Position numbers and translations under genes: made by a program. Under the pieces are notes generated by a model that saw nothing but the letters and a program-made list of their open reading frames with translations, did no database searches and was not told where the DNA came from. Positions 44,461 to 53,298 of a stretch of DNA of 64,000 nucleotides are shown here, in pieces. This DNA is from Rhizobium sp. ASV20 (GTDB lineage: Bacteria; Pseudomonadota; Alphaproteobacteria; Rhizobiales; Rhizobiaceae). Position 1 is the first letter of the stretch; every line of letters starts with the position of its first letter. The stretch covers positions 1-64,000 of the forward strand of contig NZ_JAELTU010000018.1 of the NCBI RefSeq assembly GCF_016429015.1, read 5' to 3'.

Positions 44461-44536
44461 TTGTTATTCTCAAGCATTCCAGACGGAAAGCCCGCTGTGC
44501 GCCTTCCCGGGAAATGCTTCAAAATGGAGGCTCGGC

Positions 44537-45265
44537 ATGACCGCAGTCACGGACAGCTATTTCTCCGCCCTCATCGGCCGGCTGGAAACCCTGCGCGAAA
44601 CGCTTGCCGAGCCGATGTCCAGGGCTTCCGCCGCCATTTGCGCGGCAGCTCGCAGCGATCGCCGCGTCTATATCTTCGGCACCGGCCATTCGCATATGCT
44701 GGCGGAAGAGGTGCATTATCGCGCCGGTGGGCTGGCTTTCACAATCCCCGTGCTCATCGGATCCGCGATGCTGCATGAAGGCGCCGTCATCAGCACGGTC
44801 TACGAACGCATCGAGGGCCTCATCCGCCCGGTCCTGGAGCGCTACGGCATGCAGCCGGGTGACGTGCTGATCATCGCTTCCAATTCCGGCGTCAATGCCG
44901 CGCCCATCGAAGCTGCGGATTTCGGCCGCGAGATCGGCGCGACTGTCATCGCCATCACGTCGCTCGCCTATTCGGCTGCCATTGCCAATGGTCGCAGGAG
45001 GCTCGCCGACCTCGCAGATATCGTGCTGGACAATGGCCTGCCGCCGGGGGACGCCATGGTCGACCTGCCAGGCACCGAGCTGAAGGTCGGACCGGCATCG
45101 ACGGCTGTCGGCACAACAGTGCTGAACGCCATCTTCGCCGACGTTGCCGCTGAACTCTGCAAGGACGGCAATCCGCCGGTCTATCTCAGCTCCAACATGC
45201 CCGGCGCCAAAGAGATCAACCAGCAGCTGGTCAAAAAATATCGGCCACGCAATCCGCACCTCTGA
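44537..45265 (+). CDS. SIS-domain sugar isomerase family protein (UPF0309-like)
   Basis: A 242-residue protein with one SIS fold. The phosphosugar-binding parts are [16 protein letters not shown] and [15 protein letters not shown], with the following [19 protein letters not shown] 44537 has GGAGG six bases upstream. It is separated from nagA by a terminator. Members of this group are found beside amino-sugar or N-acetylmuramate genes, which fits here, but the reaction is not known. A bidirectional terminator follows. Confidence 0.85.
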   Translation: MTAVTDSYFSALIGRLETLRETLAEPMSRASAAICAAARSDRRVYIFGTGHSHMLAEEVHYRAGGLAFTIPVLIGSAMLHEGAVISTVYERIEGLIRPVLERYGMQPGDVLIIASNSGVNAAPIEAADFGREIGATVIAITSLAYSAAIANGRRRLADLADIVLDNGLPPGDAMVDLPGTELKVGPASTAVGTTVLNAIFADVAAELCKDGNPPVYLSSNMPGAKEINQQLVKKYRPRNPHL

Positions 45266-45277
45266 GCCAAGGATAGA

Positions 45278-45306
45278 AAAGCCCGGCGGATGTTCCGCCG
45301 GGCTTT
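45278..45306. terminator. Bidirectional terminator between SIS gene and RND operon
   Basis: A perfect 12-bp stem AAAGCCCGGCGG/CCGCCGGGCTTT with a 5-base loop. The AAA before and TTT after the GC core give T-runs on both strands, so it can end both convergent transcripts. Confidence 0.85.
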
Positions 45307-45373
45307 CGGTATCTGGCGAACGATGGGAGCGGTCGAGTGATTCCCGTGAAACGCCGAACCGCTCCAATCGCCG

Positions 45374-48300
45374 TTATTGTGCCGCCGCATCGTTCGCCAA
45401 CGGATCTTCCGCGGCAGTCTCCGCCTGCTTGCGCCGCCGGCGCAGGACGACATAGAACACCGGCGTCAGGAACAGCCCGAACAGCGTCACACCGAGCATG
45501 CCCGAGAAGACGGCCGTGCCGAGCGACTGGCGCATTTCCGCGCCCGGGCCGGTCGCGATCATCAGTGGCACGACGCCGAAGATGAAGGCAAACGCCGTCA
45601 TCAGGATCGGACGGAGGCGCAAGTGGCTGGCTTCGATCGCCGCCTCCACCGCGCTCTTTCCCTCAGCCTGTGCCTGCCGGGCAAACTCGACGATCAGGAT
45701 CGCGTTCTTGGCCGCAAGGCCGATCAGCACGATGAGCCCGATCTGCGTGAGGATGTTGTTGTCCATCCCTCTCAGATGCACGCCGATCAACGCAGCAAGG
45801 ACGGCGAGCGGCACGATAAGAATGATGGCAAGCGGCAGGATCCAGCTTTCATACTGCGCCGACAGCGCCAGGAAGACGAAGATCACCGACAGCGCGAAGA
45901 TGTAGATCGCCGTATTGCCGGTATGCTTCTCCTGATATGCAAGCTCCGTCCACTCGAAGGTCGTGCCCGCCGGCAGCAGGTTCTTTGCTATGCCTTCCAT
46001 AATGTCGAGGGCCGAACCGGTAGACACACCCGGCCCCGGATTGCCCTGAACGGGAACCGAGACATACATGTTGTAGCGCTGCACGAGCGCCGGTCCGGTG
46101 GTGTCTCGAATATCGACCAGCGTGCCGAGCGGCACCAGCGCGCCCGTCGCCGAGCGCACCTTCAGCGCCAGAATATCGTCGCGATCCATACGATACTGCT
46201 GATCGGCCTGGGCCCGCACCTGATAGACGCGGCCGAAGGCATTGAAGTCGTTGACGTAGGACGTGCCGAGGTTGATCGACAGGGTTTCGAAGATATTCGG
46301 GATCGGCACGTTGAGCGCACGTGCCTTGTCGCGATCGATCGCCAGGAAATATTGCGGGCTGTTGGCGGAGAAGGTCGTGAAGACGCCGCTCACACCCTTA
46401 TTCTGCGCAGCAACGCCCATCATCTGATAGGCGAGCGGCAGGACACGACGCATATCCGCATTTTCCCGGTCCATGATCTGCATCTTGAAGCCGCCAGAAT
46501 TGCCGACGCCGCGGATCGAGGGCGGAGGAATGGCGATGATGAAGGCTTCCTGGATGCCCTGAAGGCTGCCGTAGAGAGCGCCGATGATCTTGCTGGCCGA
46601 ATCCCCTGATTTCAAACGCTCTTCAAAAGGCTTGAAAGGCGTGAAGATGACGCCGGAATTCGAGGCGTTGGTAAAGGTGGCGCCGTTGAAACCGGCAAAG
46701 GCAACGGCATTCTCGACGCCCGGCGTCTTGTTGATGATCGCAGTCGCCTTCTGGATGACGGCATTGGTGCGCGCCAGCGATGCGCCGTCAGGCAACTGCA
46801 CGACGACGATGGCATAGCCCTGGTCCATTGTCGGAACGAAGCCCTGCGGCACGATCCTGCCCATATACCAGGTGCCGGCGAGGAGCGCGGCGAAGACAAG
46901 AAGCGCGCAGGCAAGTGCCGTCCATGTCGTGACCATGTGGCGCACGATCCAGGAATAACCGCTGCTCATGCGCTCGAAGCCGCGATTGAACCCATCGCCC
47001 AGGGCACGGCCGAAACGCGAGAAGATATTGTTCGACTTCTTGTGGTCGTGGGGGCGCAACACGATCGCGGCGATGGCGGGCGATAGCGTCAGCGAATTCA
47101 GACAGGAGATCGCCGTCGCAACCGAGATCGTCACGGCAAACTGCCGGTAGAATTGCCCCGTGATCCCCGGAATGAAGGCCGTCGGCAGGAAGACCGCAAT
47201 GAGCACGAGCGAGATCGCCAGAACAGCGGTGCCCACCTCGTTCATCGTCACATGCGACGCTTCTTTCGGCGTCATGCCGAGTGCGAGGTTGCGCTCGACA
47301 TTCTCGACCACGACGATGGCGTCGTCGACGACGATACCGATGGCCAGCACCAGGCCGAACAGCGTCAGCATGTTCAGCGAGAAGCCGAAGGCGAGAAGAA
47401 AAGCGAACGTGCCGATCAGTGAAACCGGAATGGCAATGATCGGGATGATCGCCGTCCGCCAGGACTGCAGGAAGACCAGCACCACGATGGCAACGAGAAC
47501 AGCCGCCTCGAAGATGGTTTTGTAGACCTCGTGGATCGATTCGGCGATAAAGTCTGTGGGGTTGTAGATGATGCGATATTCCAGCCCCTGCGGAAAATCC
47601 TGCGACAGGCTCTGCATGGTCTTCTGGATATCGGCGGCGGCATCAAGCGCATTGGTGCCCGGCCGGGCAAAGACGCCGAGCGCGACCGCCGGGCTGCCGT
47701 TCAGATAGCTGTTGGTGACATAATCCTGCGCGCCGAGTTCGATGCGGGCGACGTCCTGCAGCTGCACGAGACGGCCATTTCCGGTCGCCTTGACGATAAC
47801 GTAGCGGAATTGCCGCGCATCGGAAAAGCGCCCTTGCGTCGTCACCGTATATTGGAAAGCGTTGGTGCCGGAGACGGGCGGCCCGCCGATCGTGCCGCCC
47901 GAGACCTGCACGTTCTGGTCCCGAAGCGCTTGAACGATATCGCCTGCGGTCATGCCGTAGGCGGCAAGCTTTTGCGGATCGAGCCAGATACGCAGCGAAT
48001 ATTGCCGCTCGCCGAAAAGCTGCACGTCGCCCACGCCGTCAAGTCGGACGAGGACGTCGCGGAGGCGGGTGCGGGCATAGTTGGAGATATAGAGCTGGTC
48101 GTAGCGATTGTTCGGCGAGAGCAGATGCACGACCATCATCAGATCGGGCGAGCTCTTGACCGTGGTGATACCGATGCGGCGAACATCGTCAGGCAAGCGC
48201 GGCTCGGCGATAGCCACACGGTTCTGTACCAGGACCTGCGCCTTGTCGAGATCGGTGCCGAGCTTGAAGGTGATCGTCAACGACATCGAGCCGTCGGCAC

Positions 48301-48553
48301 TGGAATAGGAGGACATATAAAGCATGTCCTCGACGCCGTTGACTTCCTGCTCGATCGGCGTCGCCACCGTATCGGCAATGGTTTGCGCGTCTGCACCGGG
48401 ATAGGAGGTGCGGATGACGATGGTTGGAGGCGCAACCTCGGGATATTGCGCCACCGGAAGCTGGAAATAGGCGATGCCGCCGACGATGAGCAGCACGATT
48501 GACAGCACCGATGCGAAAATCGGCCGGTCGACGAAAAAATGGGAGAACCTCAT
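45374..48553 (-). CDS. RND efflux transporter, AcrB/MexF-like inner-membrane subunit
   Basis: A 1059-residue hydrophobe/amphiphile efflux pump of the HAE1 class. It begins MRFSHFFVDRPIFASVLSIV, has 12 hydrophobic helices with two large periplasmic loops, and carries the proton-relay Asp pair in VLAIGIVVDDAIVVVENVER of TM4. Its start overlaps the adaptor stop (ATGA), so the two are coupled. With the adaptor and an outer-membrane channel encoded elsewhere, it exports drugs, detergents or plant compounds. The closest described relatives by layout are MexEF/BepDE systems. A bidirectional terminator lies downstream. Confidence 0.94.
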   Translation of the reverse strand: MRFSHFFVDRPIFASVLSIVLLIVGGIAYFQLPVAQYPEVAPPTIVIRTSYPGADAQTIADTVATPIEQEVNGVEDMLYMSSYSSADGSMSLTITFKLGTDLDKAQVLVQNRVAIAEPRLPDDVRRIGITTVKSSPDLMMVVHLLSPNNRYDQLYISNYARTRLRDVLVRLDGVGDVQLFGERQYSLRIWLDPQKLAAYGMTAGDIVQALRDQNVQVSGGTIGGPPVSGTNAFQYTVTTQGRFSDARQFRYVIVKATGNGRLVQLQDVARIELGAQDYVTNSYLNGSPAVALGVFARPGTNALDAAADIQKTMQSLSQDFPQGLEYRIIYNPTDFIAESIHEVYKTIFEAAVLVAIVVLVFLQSWRTAIIPIIAIPVSLIGTFAFLLAFGFSLNMLTLFGLVLAIGIVVDDAIVVVENVERNLALGMTPKEASHVTMNEVGTAVLAISLVLIAVFLPTAFIPGITGQFYRQFAVTISVATAISCLNSLTLSPAIAAIVLRPHDHKKSNNIFSRFGRALGDGFNRGFERMSSGYSWIVRHMVTTWTALACALLVFAALLAGTWYMGRIVPQGFVPTMDQGYAIVVVQLPDGASLARTNAVIQKATAIINKTPGVENAVAFAGFNGATFTNASNSGVIFTPFKPFEERLKSGDSASKIIGALYGSLQGIQEAFIIAIPPPSIRGVGNSGGFKMQIMDRENADMRRVLPLAYQMMGVAAQNKGVSGVFTTFSANSPQYFLAIDRDKARALNVPIPNIFETLSINLGTSYVNDFNAFGRVYQVRAQADQQYRMDRDDILALKVRSATGALVPLGTLVDIRDTTGPALVQRYNMYVSVPVQGNPGPGVSTGSALDIMEGIAKNLLPAGTTFEWTELAYQEKHTGNTAIYIFALSVIFVFLALSAQYESWILPLAIILIVPLAVLAALIGVHLRGMDNNILTQIGLIVLIGLAAKNAILIVEFARQAQAEGKSAVEAAIEASHLRLRPILMTAFAFIFGVVPLMIATGPGAEMRQSLGTAVFSGMLGVTLFGLFLTPVFYVVLRRRRKQAETAAEDPLANDAAAQ

Positions 48554-49731
48554 TGATCCGTCCCCTGTGTATCGGCCTGCGCCGGCGGCTCGTCACTTGT
48601 CGCCTGCTGCGGCAATTCGATGAGCTGTGGCGCAACCTTGACGCCCGGCCGGATCCGCATCAGCCCGTTGACGATGATGGTTTCGTCACCGGTCATGCCG
48701 TCACGAATGACGCGATAGCCATAGAGCTTCGGCCCGAGGCGAACGGATTTTGGCGTGATGTTGCCGGCGGTATCGACGGTGTAGACCACGCGCTGGTTCT
48801 GGTCCGAACCGATGGCTTCATCCGGAACGAGGATCGCCTTGTAGCTGTTGGATCCTTGCACCTGAACACGCCCGAAAAGACCGGGCTGGAGGATGAGATC
48901 CGGGTTGGGGAACCGGGCGCGAACACGGATCGTCCCAGTCTCGTTGTCGACACGGTTTTCGGCGAAATCCAGCTTGCCCTTGAACGGCTTCTGCTTGGGA
49001 TCGGCGATGGTTACCGTCACATCGAGGCCGCCGCCGCCTTGCTGAAGCGCGCTGCCGTTCTTGCGGGCTTCATCGGCGTAGGAGAGCAAACGGCGTTCGT
49101 CGACGTCGAAATAGAAATCGATGGGATCGAGCGAGACGATGGTGGTCAGCGCCGTCTGATCGGCCTGCACGAGATTGCCGACCGAAATGAGACGCCGGTC
49201 GATGCGGCCGCTGAGCGGCGCGGTGATGCGGGTAAAGTCCATATCGAGATTGGCGCGATCGACGGCTGCCTGCGCTCCACGCACATTGGCCTGTGCGGCG
49301 AGGAGATCGCGGCGGCGGTCATCCAGCGTCGAAGCCGACTGGCTGCCCGTGGTCGAGAGGGATTCCGCCCGCTTGTACTGCGCATCGGCAAGCGTGAGCG
49401 ACGATTTCGCCACTTCCAGCGAGGCGGTCGATTCATTCAGCGTCGTGATGAAGGGTCGTTGATCGATGACGAAAAGCAGGTCACCCTGCTTGACCAAGGT
49501 GCCATCCTTGAAATGCACCTCCTGCAGATAGCCACCAACGCGCGAACGCACGGAAACTTCATCGACAGCTTGAAAGCGACCGATGAATTCATCGCTATCG
49601 ATGACATTGCGAACGACGGGTTTGGCGACTGTTACGGGCGGAGCCGGCGGCGCGCTCTGCGCAAACGCTTGAACTCCAGAGAAACTGACTATGAGACAGC
49701 TGAACAAAATGGCACGCGGCAGCACTGGCAT
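48550..49731 (-). CDS. RND efflux periplasmic adaptor (membrane fusion protein)
   Basis: A 393-residue adaptor. The signal peptide ILFSCLIVSFSGVQAFAQS ends near residue 25 without a lipobox cysteine, so it appears to be a soluble or non-lipid adaptor. The lipoyl/barrel-sandwich halves are seen in EVSVRSRVGGYLQEVHFKDG and in ITAPLSGRIDRRLISVGNLV, with a coiled-coil hairpin between (KSSLTLADAQYKRAESL). It links the RND pump to an outer-membrane channel. The first gene of the two-gene operon; a candidate promoter with a palindrome lies 200 bases upstream. Confidence 0.93.
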   Translation of the reverse strand: MPVLPRAILFSCLIVSFSGVQAFAQSAPPAPPVTVAKPVVRNVIDSDEFIGRFQAVDEVSVRSRVGGYLQEVHFKDGTLVKQGDLLFVIDQRPFITTLNESTASLEVAKSSLTLADAQYKRAESLSTTGSQSASTLDDRRRDLLAAQANVRGAQAAVDRANLDMDFTRITAPLSGRIDRRLISVGNLVQADQTALTTIVSLDPIDFYFDVDERRLLSYADEARKNGSALQQGGGGLDVTVTIADPKQKPFKGKLDFAENRVDNETGTIRVRARFPNPDLILQPGLFGRVQVQGSNSYKAILVPDEAIGSDQNQRVVYTVDTAGNITPKSVRLGPKLYGYRVIRDGMTGDETIIVNGLMRIRPGVKVAPQLIELPQQATSDEPPAQADTQGTDQ

Positions 49732-50045
49732 GAAGGCCCCCTCGAAAAACCGCGTACGGCAAGATGCACCGCCGCGTTAAGCGTCCAAGATATTTGCCTG
49801 CAAATTTTCACGAAGAGCCCGTTCGCCCTGGCGGCGAAATTCCAATCAGATCTCTTCGAGCTTCCCCAACATGCGCCACGGGCCACGCCGGCCCGGGGGT
49901 ATCAACCGGCTCTCCGTCCGGCAACATGGCTTAATGTATAAACGGTTTATCGAATTCGACAACAGGGAATGAAGCGGTCGCGCAAAGCGCAACCACTTGT
50001 TTTTCTTGATGTAGATGGACCCGCATAGGATGAGCTGGCGACGCC
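49732..50045 (-). promoter_or_regulatory. Leader and candidate promoter/operator of the RND efflux operon
   Basis: These 314 bases lie between the ABC-F gene and the adaptor gene and hold no credible gene. On the minus strand TTGTCG (49962-49957) and TACATT (49938-49933) are 18 bases apart, and the palindrome ATAAACGGTTTAT (49938-49950) sits between them. This is the placement of a TetR-type repressor site. No regulator gene adjoins the operon, so a distant regulator would be needed. The leader would be about 195 bases. Confidence 0.5.
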
Positions 50046-51875
50046 TCAGCCCTCCAGCTCCTCGCGTAGCATTTCAAGCTCCAGCCATTCCTCTTCCATC
50101 TTCGTGAGGCTCTCGCGCAGCTTTTCCATCTCGGCCGCAAGACGGTTGAACGTTGCGGGATCCTTGGTAAAGAGGTTCGGATCGGCCATCTTCTTTTCGC
50201 GGGTTGCGATCTCGGCTTCGGCCTTGGCCATTTCCTTGGGCAGGTTTTCGAGTGCGAACTTCTGCTTATAGGAGAGCTTGCTCTTGCCTTTCGAAGCATC
50301 ACCAGACGATGACGGCGCTTCTGCAGCCTTCGGCTTCTCGGCGGCCTTTTCAGCGCGCTTGCGCTCTTCGATCGCGCCCTTGCGCTGCGCAAGCATATCG
50401 GAATAGCCGCCGGCATATTCGATCCAGCGGCCATCGGGATCGTCCGGATTTGCCGGCGCGATCGTCGAGGTCACGGTGCGATCGAGAAAATCGCGGTCGT
50501 GGCTGACGAGGATGACCGTGCCGGAAAAGCCAGAGACGATTTCCTGCAGCAGGTCGAGCGTCTCGATGTCGAGGTCGTTCGTCGGCTCGTCGAGGATCAG
50601 CAGATTGGTTGGCCGCGACAGGATGCGCGCCAGCATCAGCCGAGCACGCTCGCCGCCGGAGAGATTCTTGATCGGCGTGCGCGCCTGCTCCGGCTGGAAC
50701 AGAAATTCCTTCATGTAGCCGGTAACATGCCGCTGCTCGCCATTGACGAGGAGGTTCTCGCCGCGACCGTCCGTCAGATAATTGGCAAGCGTATCCTCGG
50801 GATTAAGCTCTTCGCGCTTCTGGTCGAGGGTGGCGATCTCAAGGTTCGTGCCGAGCTTTACCGTGCCGGTGTCGGGCTCCAGCTGGCCGGTCAGCATCTT
50901 CAGCAAAGTTGTCTTGCCGGCGCCGTTCGGGCCGACAAGGCCGATGCAATCACCGCGATGCACGCGGATCGAGAACGGCGAGACGATGGCGCGATCGCCA
51001 TAGGTCTTGGTGATCTTGTCCGCCTCGATCACCAGCTTGCCGCTTTCCTGCGCATCGGACGCCGCCGCCTGCACCGTGCCCAGCGCGCCCTTGTGACCAC
51101 GATGGCGAGAGCGCATGTCCTGCAGCTCGCCGAGGCGGCGCATATTGCGCTTGCGTCGGGCGGTCACGCCGTAGCGCAGCCAGTGCTCTTCGCGTTCGAT
51201 CTGCTTGCCGAGCTTGTGCTGTTCCAGCTCTTCGGCCTCGAGCACCTGGTCGCGCCAGGCTTCGAAATGACCAAAGCCTCTGTCCAGCCGGCGCGACGTG
51301 CCGCGATCGAGCCATACGGTTGCTGTCGATACCTTCTCAAGAAAACGACGGTCATGCGAGATCAGCACGAGCGCGCTGCGGCTCTTCTGCAGCTCGCCTT
51401 CCAGCCATTCGATGGTCGGCAGGTCGAGATGGTTCGTCGGCTCGTCGAGCAGCAGGATATCCGGCTCGGGCGCCATGACGCGCGCCAGAGCCGCACGACG
51501 CGCCTCGCCACCCGAAAGGTTCTTCGGGTCTTCCTCGCCGGTCAGGCCGAGATGCGAGAGGAGATAGGTGACGCGATAGGGATCGTCACCGGGTCCGAGG
51601 CCGGCTTCGGCATAGGCGGCCACGGTTTTGTAACCGGCGAAATCCGGCGCCTGTTCGAGATAGCGCACGGTCGACGACGGATGACGGAACACTTCACCCG
51701 ACTGTGCTTCGACAATGCCCGCAGCAATCTTCAGAAGCGTCGACTTGCCGGAACCATTGCGTCCGACCAGGCAGATCTTGTCAGCCGGCTCGACCTGCAG
51801 GCCAGCGCCGGCCAGAAGAGGTGCGCCGCCAAAGCTCAGGAAGATGTCGTCGAGTTTCAGAATGGGAGGGGCCAA
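50046..51875 (-). CDS. uup: ABC-F family ATPase (Uup-like)
   Basis: A 609-residue cytoplasmic ABC-F protein with two ATPase domains and no membrane part. First domain: Walker A GRNGSGKST (38-46), signature LSGGEARRAALAR, Walker B LLLDEPTNHLD. Second domain: GPNGAGKTT, LSGGERARLMLAR, LILDEPTNDLD. A charged linker and a C-terminal coiled coil (about residues 540-605, rich in Lys/Glu) match Uup, which acts on ribosomes or branched DNA. The start is one codon past the stop of the thiamine diphosphokinase gene, so the two form an operon. Confidence 0.92.
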   Translation of the reverse strand: MAPPILKLDDIFLSFGGAPLLAGAGLQVEPADKICLVGRNGSGKSTLLKIAAGIVEAQSGEVFRHPSSTVRYLEQAPDFAGYKTVAAYAEAGLGPGDDPYRVTYLLSHLGLTGEEDPKNLSGGEARRAALARVMAPEPDILLLDEPTNHLDLPTIEWLEGELQKSRSALVLISHDRRFLEKVSTATVWLDRGTSRRLDRGFGHFEAWRDQVLEAEELEQHKLGKQIEREEHWLRYGVTARRKRNMRRLGELQDMRSRHRGHKGALGTVQAAASDAQESGKLVIEADKITKTYGDRAIVSPFSIRVHRGDCIGLVGPNGAGKTTLLKMLTGQLEPDTGTVKLGTNLEIATLDQKREELNPEDTLANYLTDGRGENLLVNGEQRHVTGYMKEFLFQPEQARTPIKNLSGGERARLMLARILSRPTNLLILDEPTNDLDIETLDLLQEIVSGFSGTVILVSHDRDFLDRTVTSTIAPANPDDPDGRWIEYAGGYSDMLAQRKGAIEERKRAEKAAEKPKAAEAPSSSGDASKGKSKLSYKQKFALENLPKEMAKAEAEIATREKKMADPNLFTKDPATFNRLAAEMEKLRESLTKMEEEWLELEMLREELEG

Positions 51876-51877
51876 GA

Positions 51878-52531
51878 TCAGACTCCGGTAAGATCATAAG
51901 GGCGGGCAAGGACGACTGCCCTGCCGCTGCCGAGCGAAAAGCGAACCGCGCCTTCCGCTACGTTGGAAATGGTGCGCGACCCGCCGAAGGGCAGATGAAA
52001 ATCGCGCAGGGGATAACGGGCATTTTCGATGAAAAGGCCCGTCAGATCGCTGAAACCGAGGACCGAAAACAGCGAGCCGGCCGGAAGATCGAGTTCCAGT
52101 TTACCCGGCGGCAGCGGCACCGCCTCCTCGTCGCCCGAAGTCAGCAGCACATCGAAGCCCTTTTCGGCAAGCTGCAGACCATAGAGCAGATGCTGGATCG
52201 CATGATCCGAACGTTCGCCGCCCATGGCGCCGGCGAGGATAAGCCTCACGGCCCCGCGATCAATCGCCTCCGACACGGCAATCTCGCCATCGGTTGCCGC
52301 TTTCGCGGCCGGATAGGGCTGCTTCGGCACGTCCGGAAATGCTTCGAGCAGATCCGCTGGCGTGGAATCGAAATCTCCGACCCATAGCTCCGGCTCGGCT
52401 CCGAGCGCGATGGCATGGCGCATGCCGCCATCGGCGGCAATGAAGCGGCTACCGGAGACGGCCGTACGCAGCCGGTCCGTCAGACGAAGAGCGCCGCCAA
52501 GCAGGATGGTGAAGGTGGTGGACTGGTTCAT
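51878..52531 (-). CDS. Thiamine diphosphokinase
   Basis: A 217-residue enzyme that converts thiamine to thiamine diphosphate with ATP. The catalytic-domain landmarks are RFIAADGGMRHAIALGAEPELWVGDFDS (split across residues 29-56), the KAATDGEIAVSEA metal-binding Asp, and GAMGGERSDHAIQHLLYG. The C-terminal B1-binding domain includes SLFSVLGFSDLTGLFIENARYPL. It lies 3 kb from the thiamine importer thiBPQ, so imported thiamine can be turned directly into the coenzyme. It precedes the ABC-F gene with three bases between. Confidence 0.93.
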   Translation of the reverse strand: MNQSTTFTILLGGALRLTDRLRTAVSGSRFIAADGGMRHAIALGAEPELWVGDFDSTPADLLEAFPDVPKQPYPAAKAATDGEIAVSEAIDRGAVRLILAGAMGGERSDHAIQHLLYGLQLAEKGFDVLLTSGDEEAVPLPPGKLELDLPAGSLFSVLGFSDLTGLFIENARYPLRDFHLPFGGSRTISNVAEGAVRFSLGSGRAVVLARPYDLTGV

Positions 52532-52604
52532 GGGCCAAGCCCATAGCGCAAAGTCCTACACCTAGGGAAGAGCGCCGTTCGCGAGAACGGGTCGCCGGGG
52601 CTGA

Positions 52605-53132
52605 TCAGTCGGCGGTTTCCTTCATGCAGTCCTGGAAAATGCGTTCATAGCCGGTGACATACCGATCAAACAGCCATGAAAAATTCTCGACATCCTCGGG
52701 CGACCAATCGGCGAAAATGCTTTCGATCACGGCATGCTTCTGCGCCTGGATATCGGCCAGCAAGCGTTGTCCGAGTGCGGTCAGCACCACGACGATGCGC
52801 CGCGCATCCGCCTGCGATGCCTTGCGCCGCAACACGCCGCGCGCCACCATATCGGCGACGATGCGGCTTGCCCGCGAAGGATCGATGCGCAGCAATTCGG
52901 CAATTGTGCCGACGGTCACTTCGCCCGTATCCTCAGCCCGCCTCACGGCGTCGAGCACATCGAGATGCGAAAGCTCAAGTCCCGGGGCAACATTGCGAAT
53001 GGCAAGCCTGCCGATCATGCGGCGGCCGGTCAGCAAACGCATGCGCAGCATCGCCTGGCCGATGCGCTGGAACGTCTCGTCCTCGGCCGGCGTCTGAGCT
53101 TCAACTTCACGTGTATTCGTCACAGATGTCAT
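52605..53132 (-). CDS. MarR-family transcriptional regulator
   Basis: A 175-residue winged-helix regulator. The DNA-binding part is GTIAELLRIDPSRASRIVADMVARGVLRRKASQADARRI (about residues 75-113), with the D-x-R wing typical of MarR. I chose ATG 53132, with GGTGGAAAG upstream; the earlier Met at 53198 lies inside the operator region. It is divergent from an MFS drug exporter, with two matching palindromes between. It probably represses both until a toxic ligand binds. Confidence 0.9.
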   Translation of the reverse strand: MTSVTNTREVEAQTPAEDETFQRIGQAMLRMRLLTGRRMIGRLAIRNVAPGLELSHLDVLDAVRRAEDTGEVTVGTIAELLRIDPSRASRIVADMVARGVLRRKASQADARRIVVVLTALGQRLLADIQAQKHAVIESIFADWSPEDVENFSWLFDRYVTGYERIFQDCMKETAD

Positions 53133-53168
53133 CTTTCCACCATAGCAGAGGTCGCGACGAAACAAAAC

Positions 53169-53220
53169 ATGCAAATAGCATTCAACTGCCATTGACAATT
53201 ATATGCTAATAGCACATATG
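53169..53220. promoter_or_regulatory. Two MarR-type operators and promoter between marR-like and MFS genes
   Basis: ATGCAAATAGCAT (53169-53181) and ATGCTAATAGCAC (53203-53215) share the pattern ATGC-N-AATAGCA-Y and are 34 bases apart. The second lies between TTGACA (53192-53197) and CATATG (53215-53220), which are separated by 17 bases and form a plausible promoter for the MFS gene. Binding by the MarR protein is inferred. Confidence 0.65.
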
Positions 53221-53298
53221 TTTTACCCATGAAGACCGGGCGTCTCGCGCATTCGCTCGATAGCGCAACGCTCCGGCCAAGCTCGGATTTCTTGCTCC

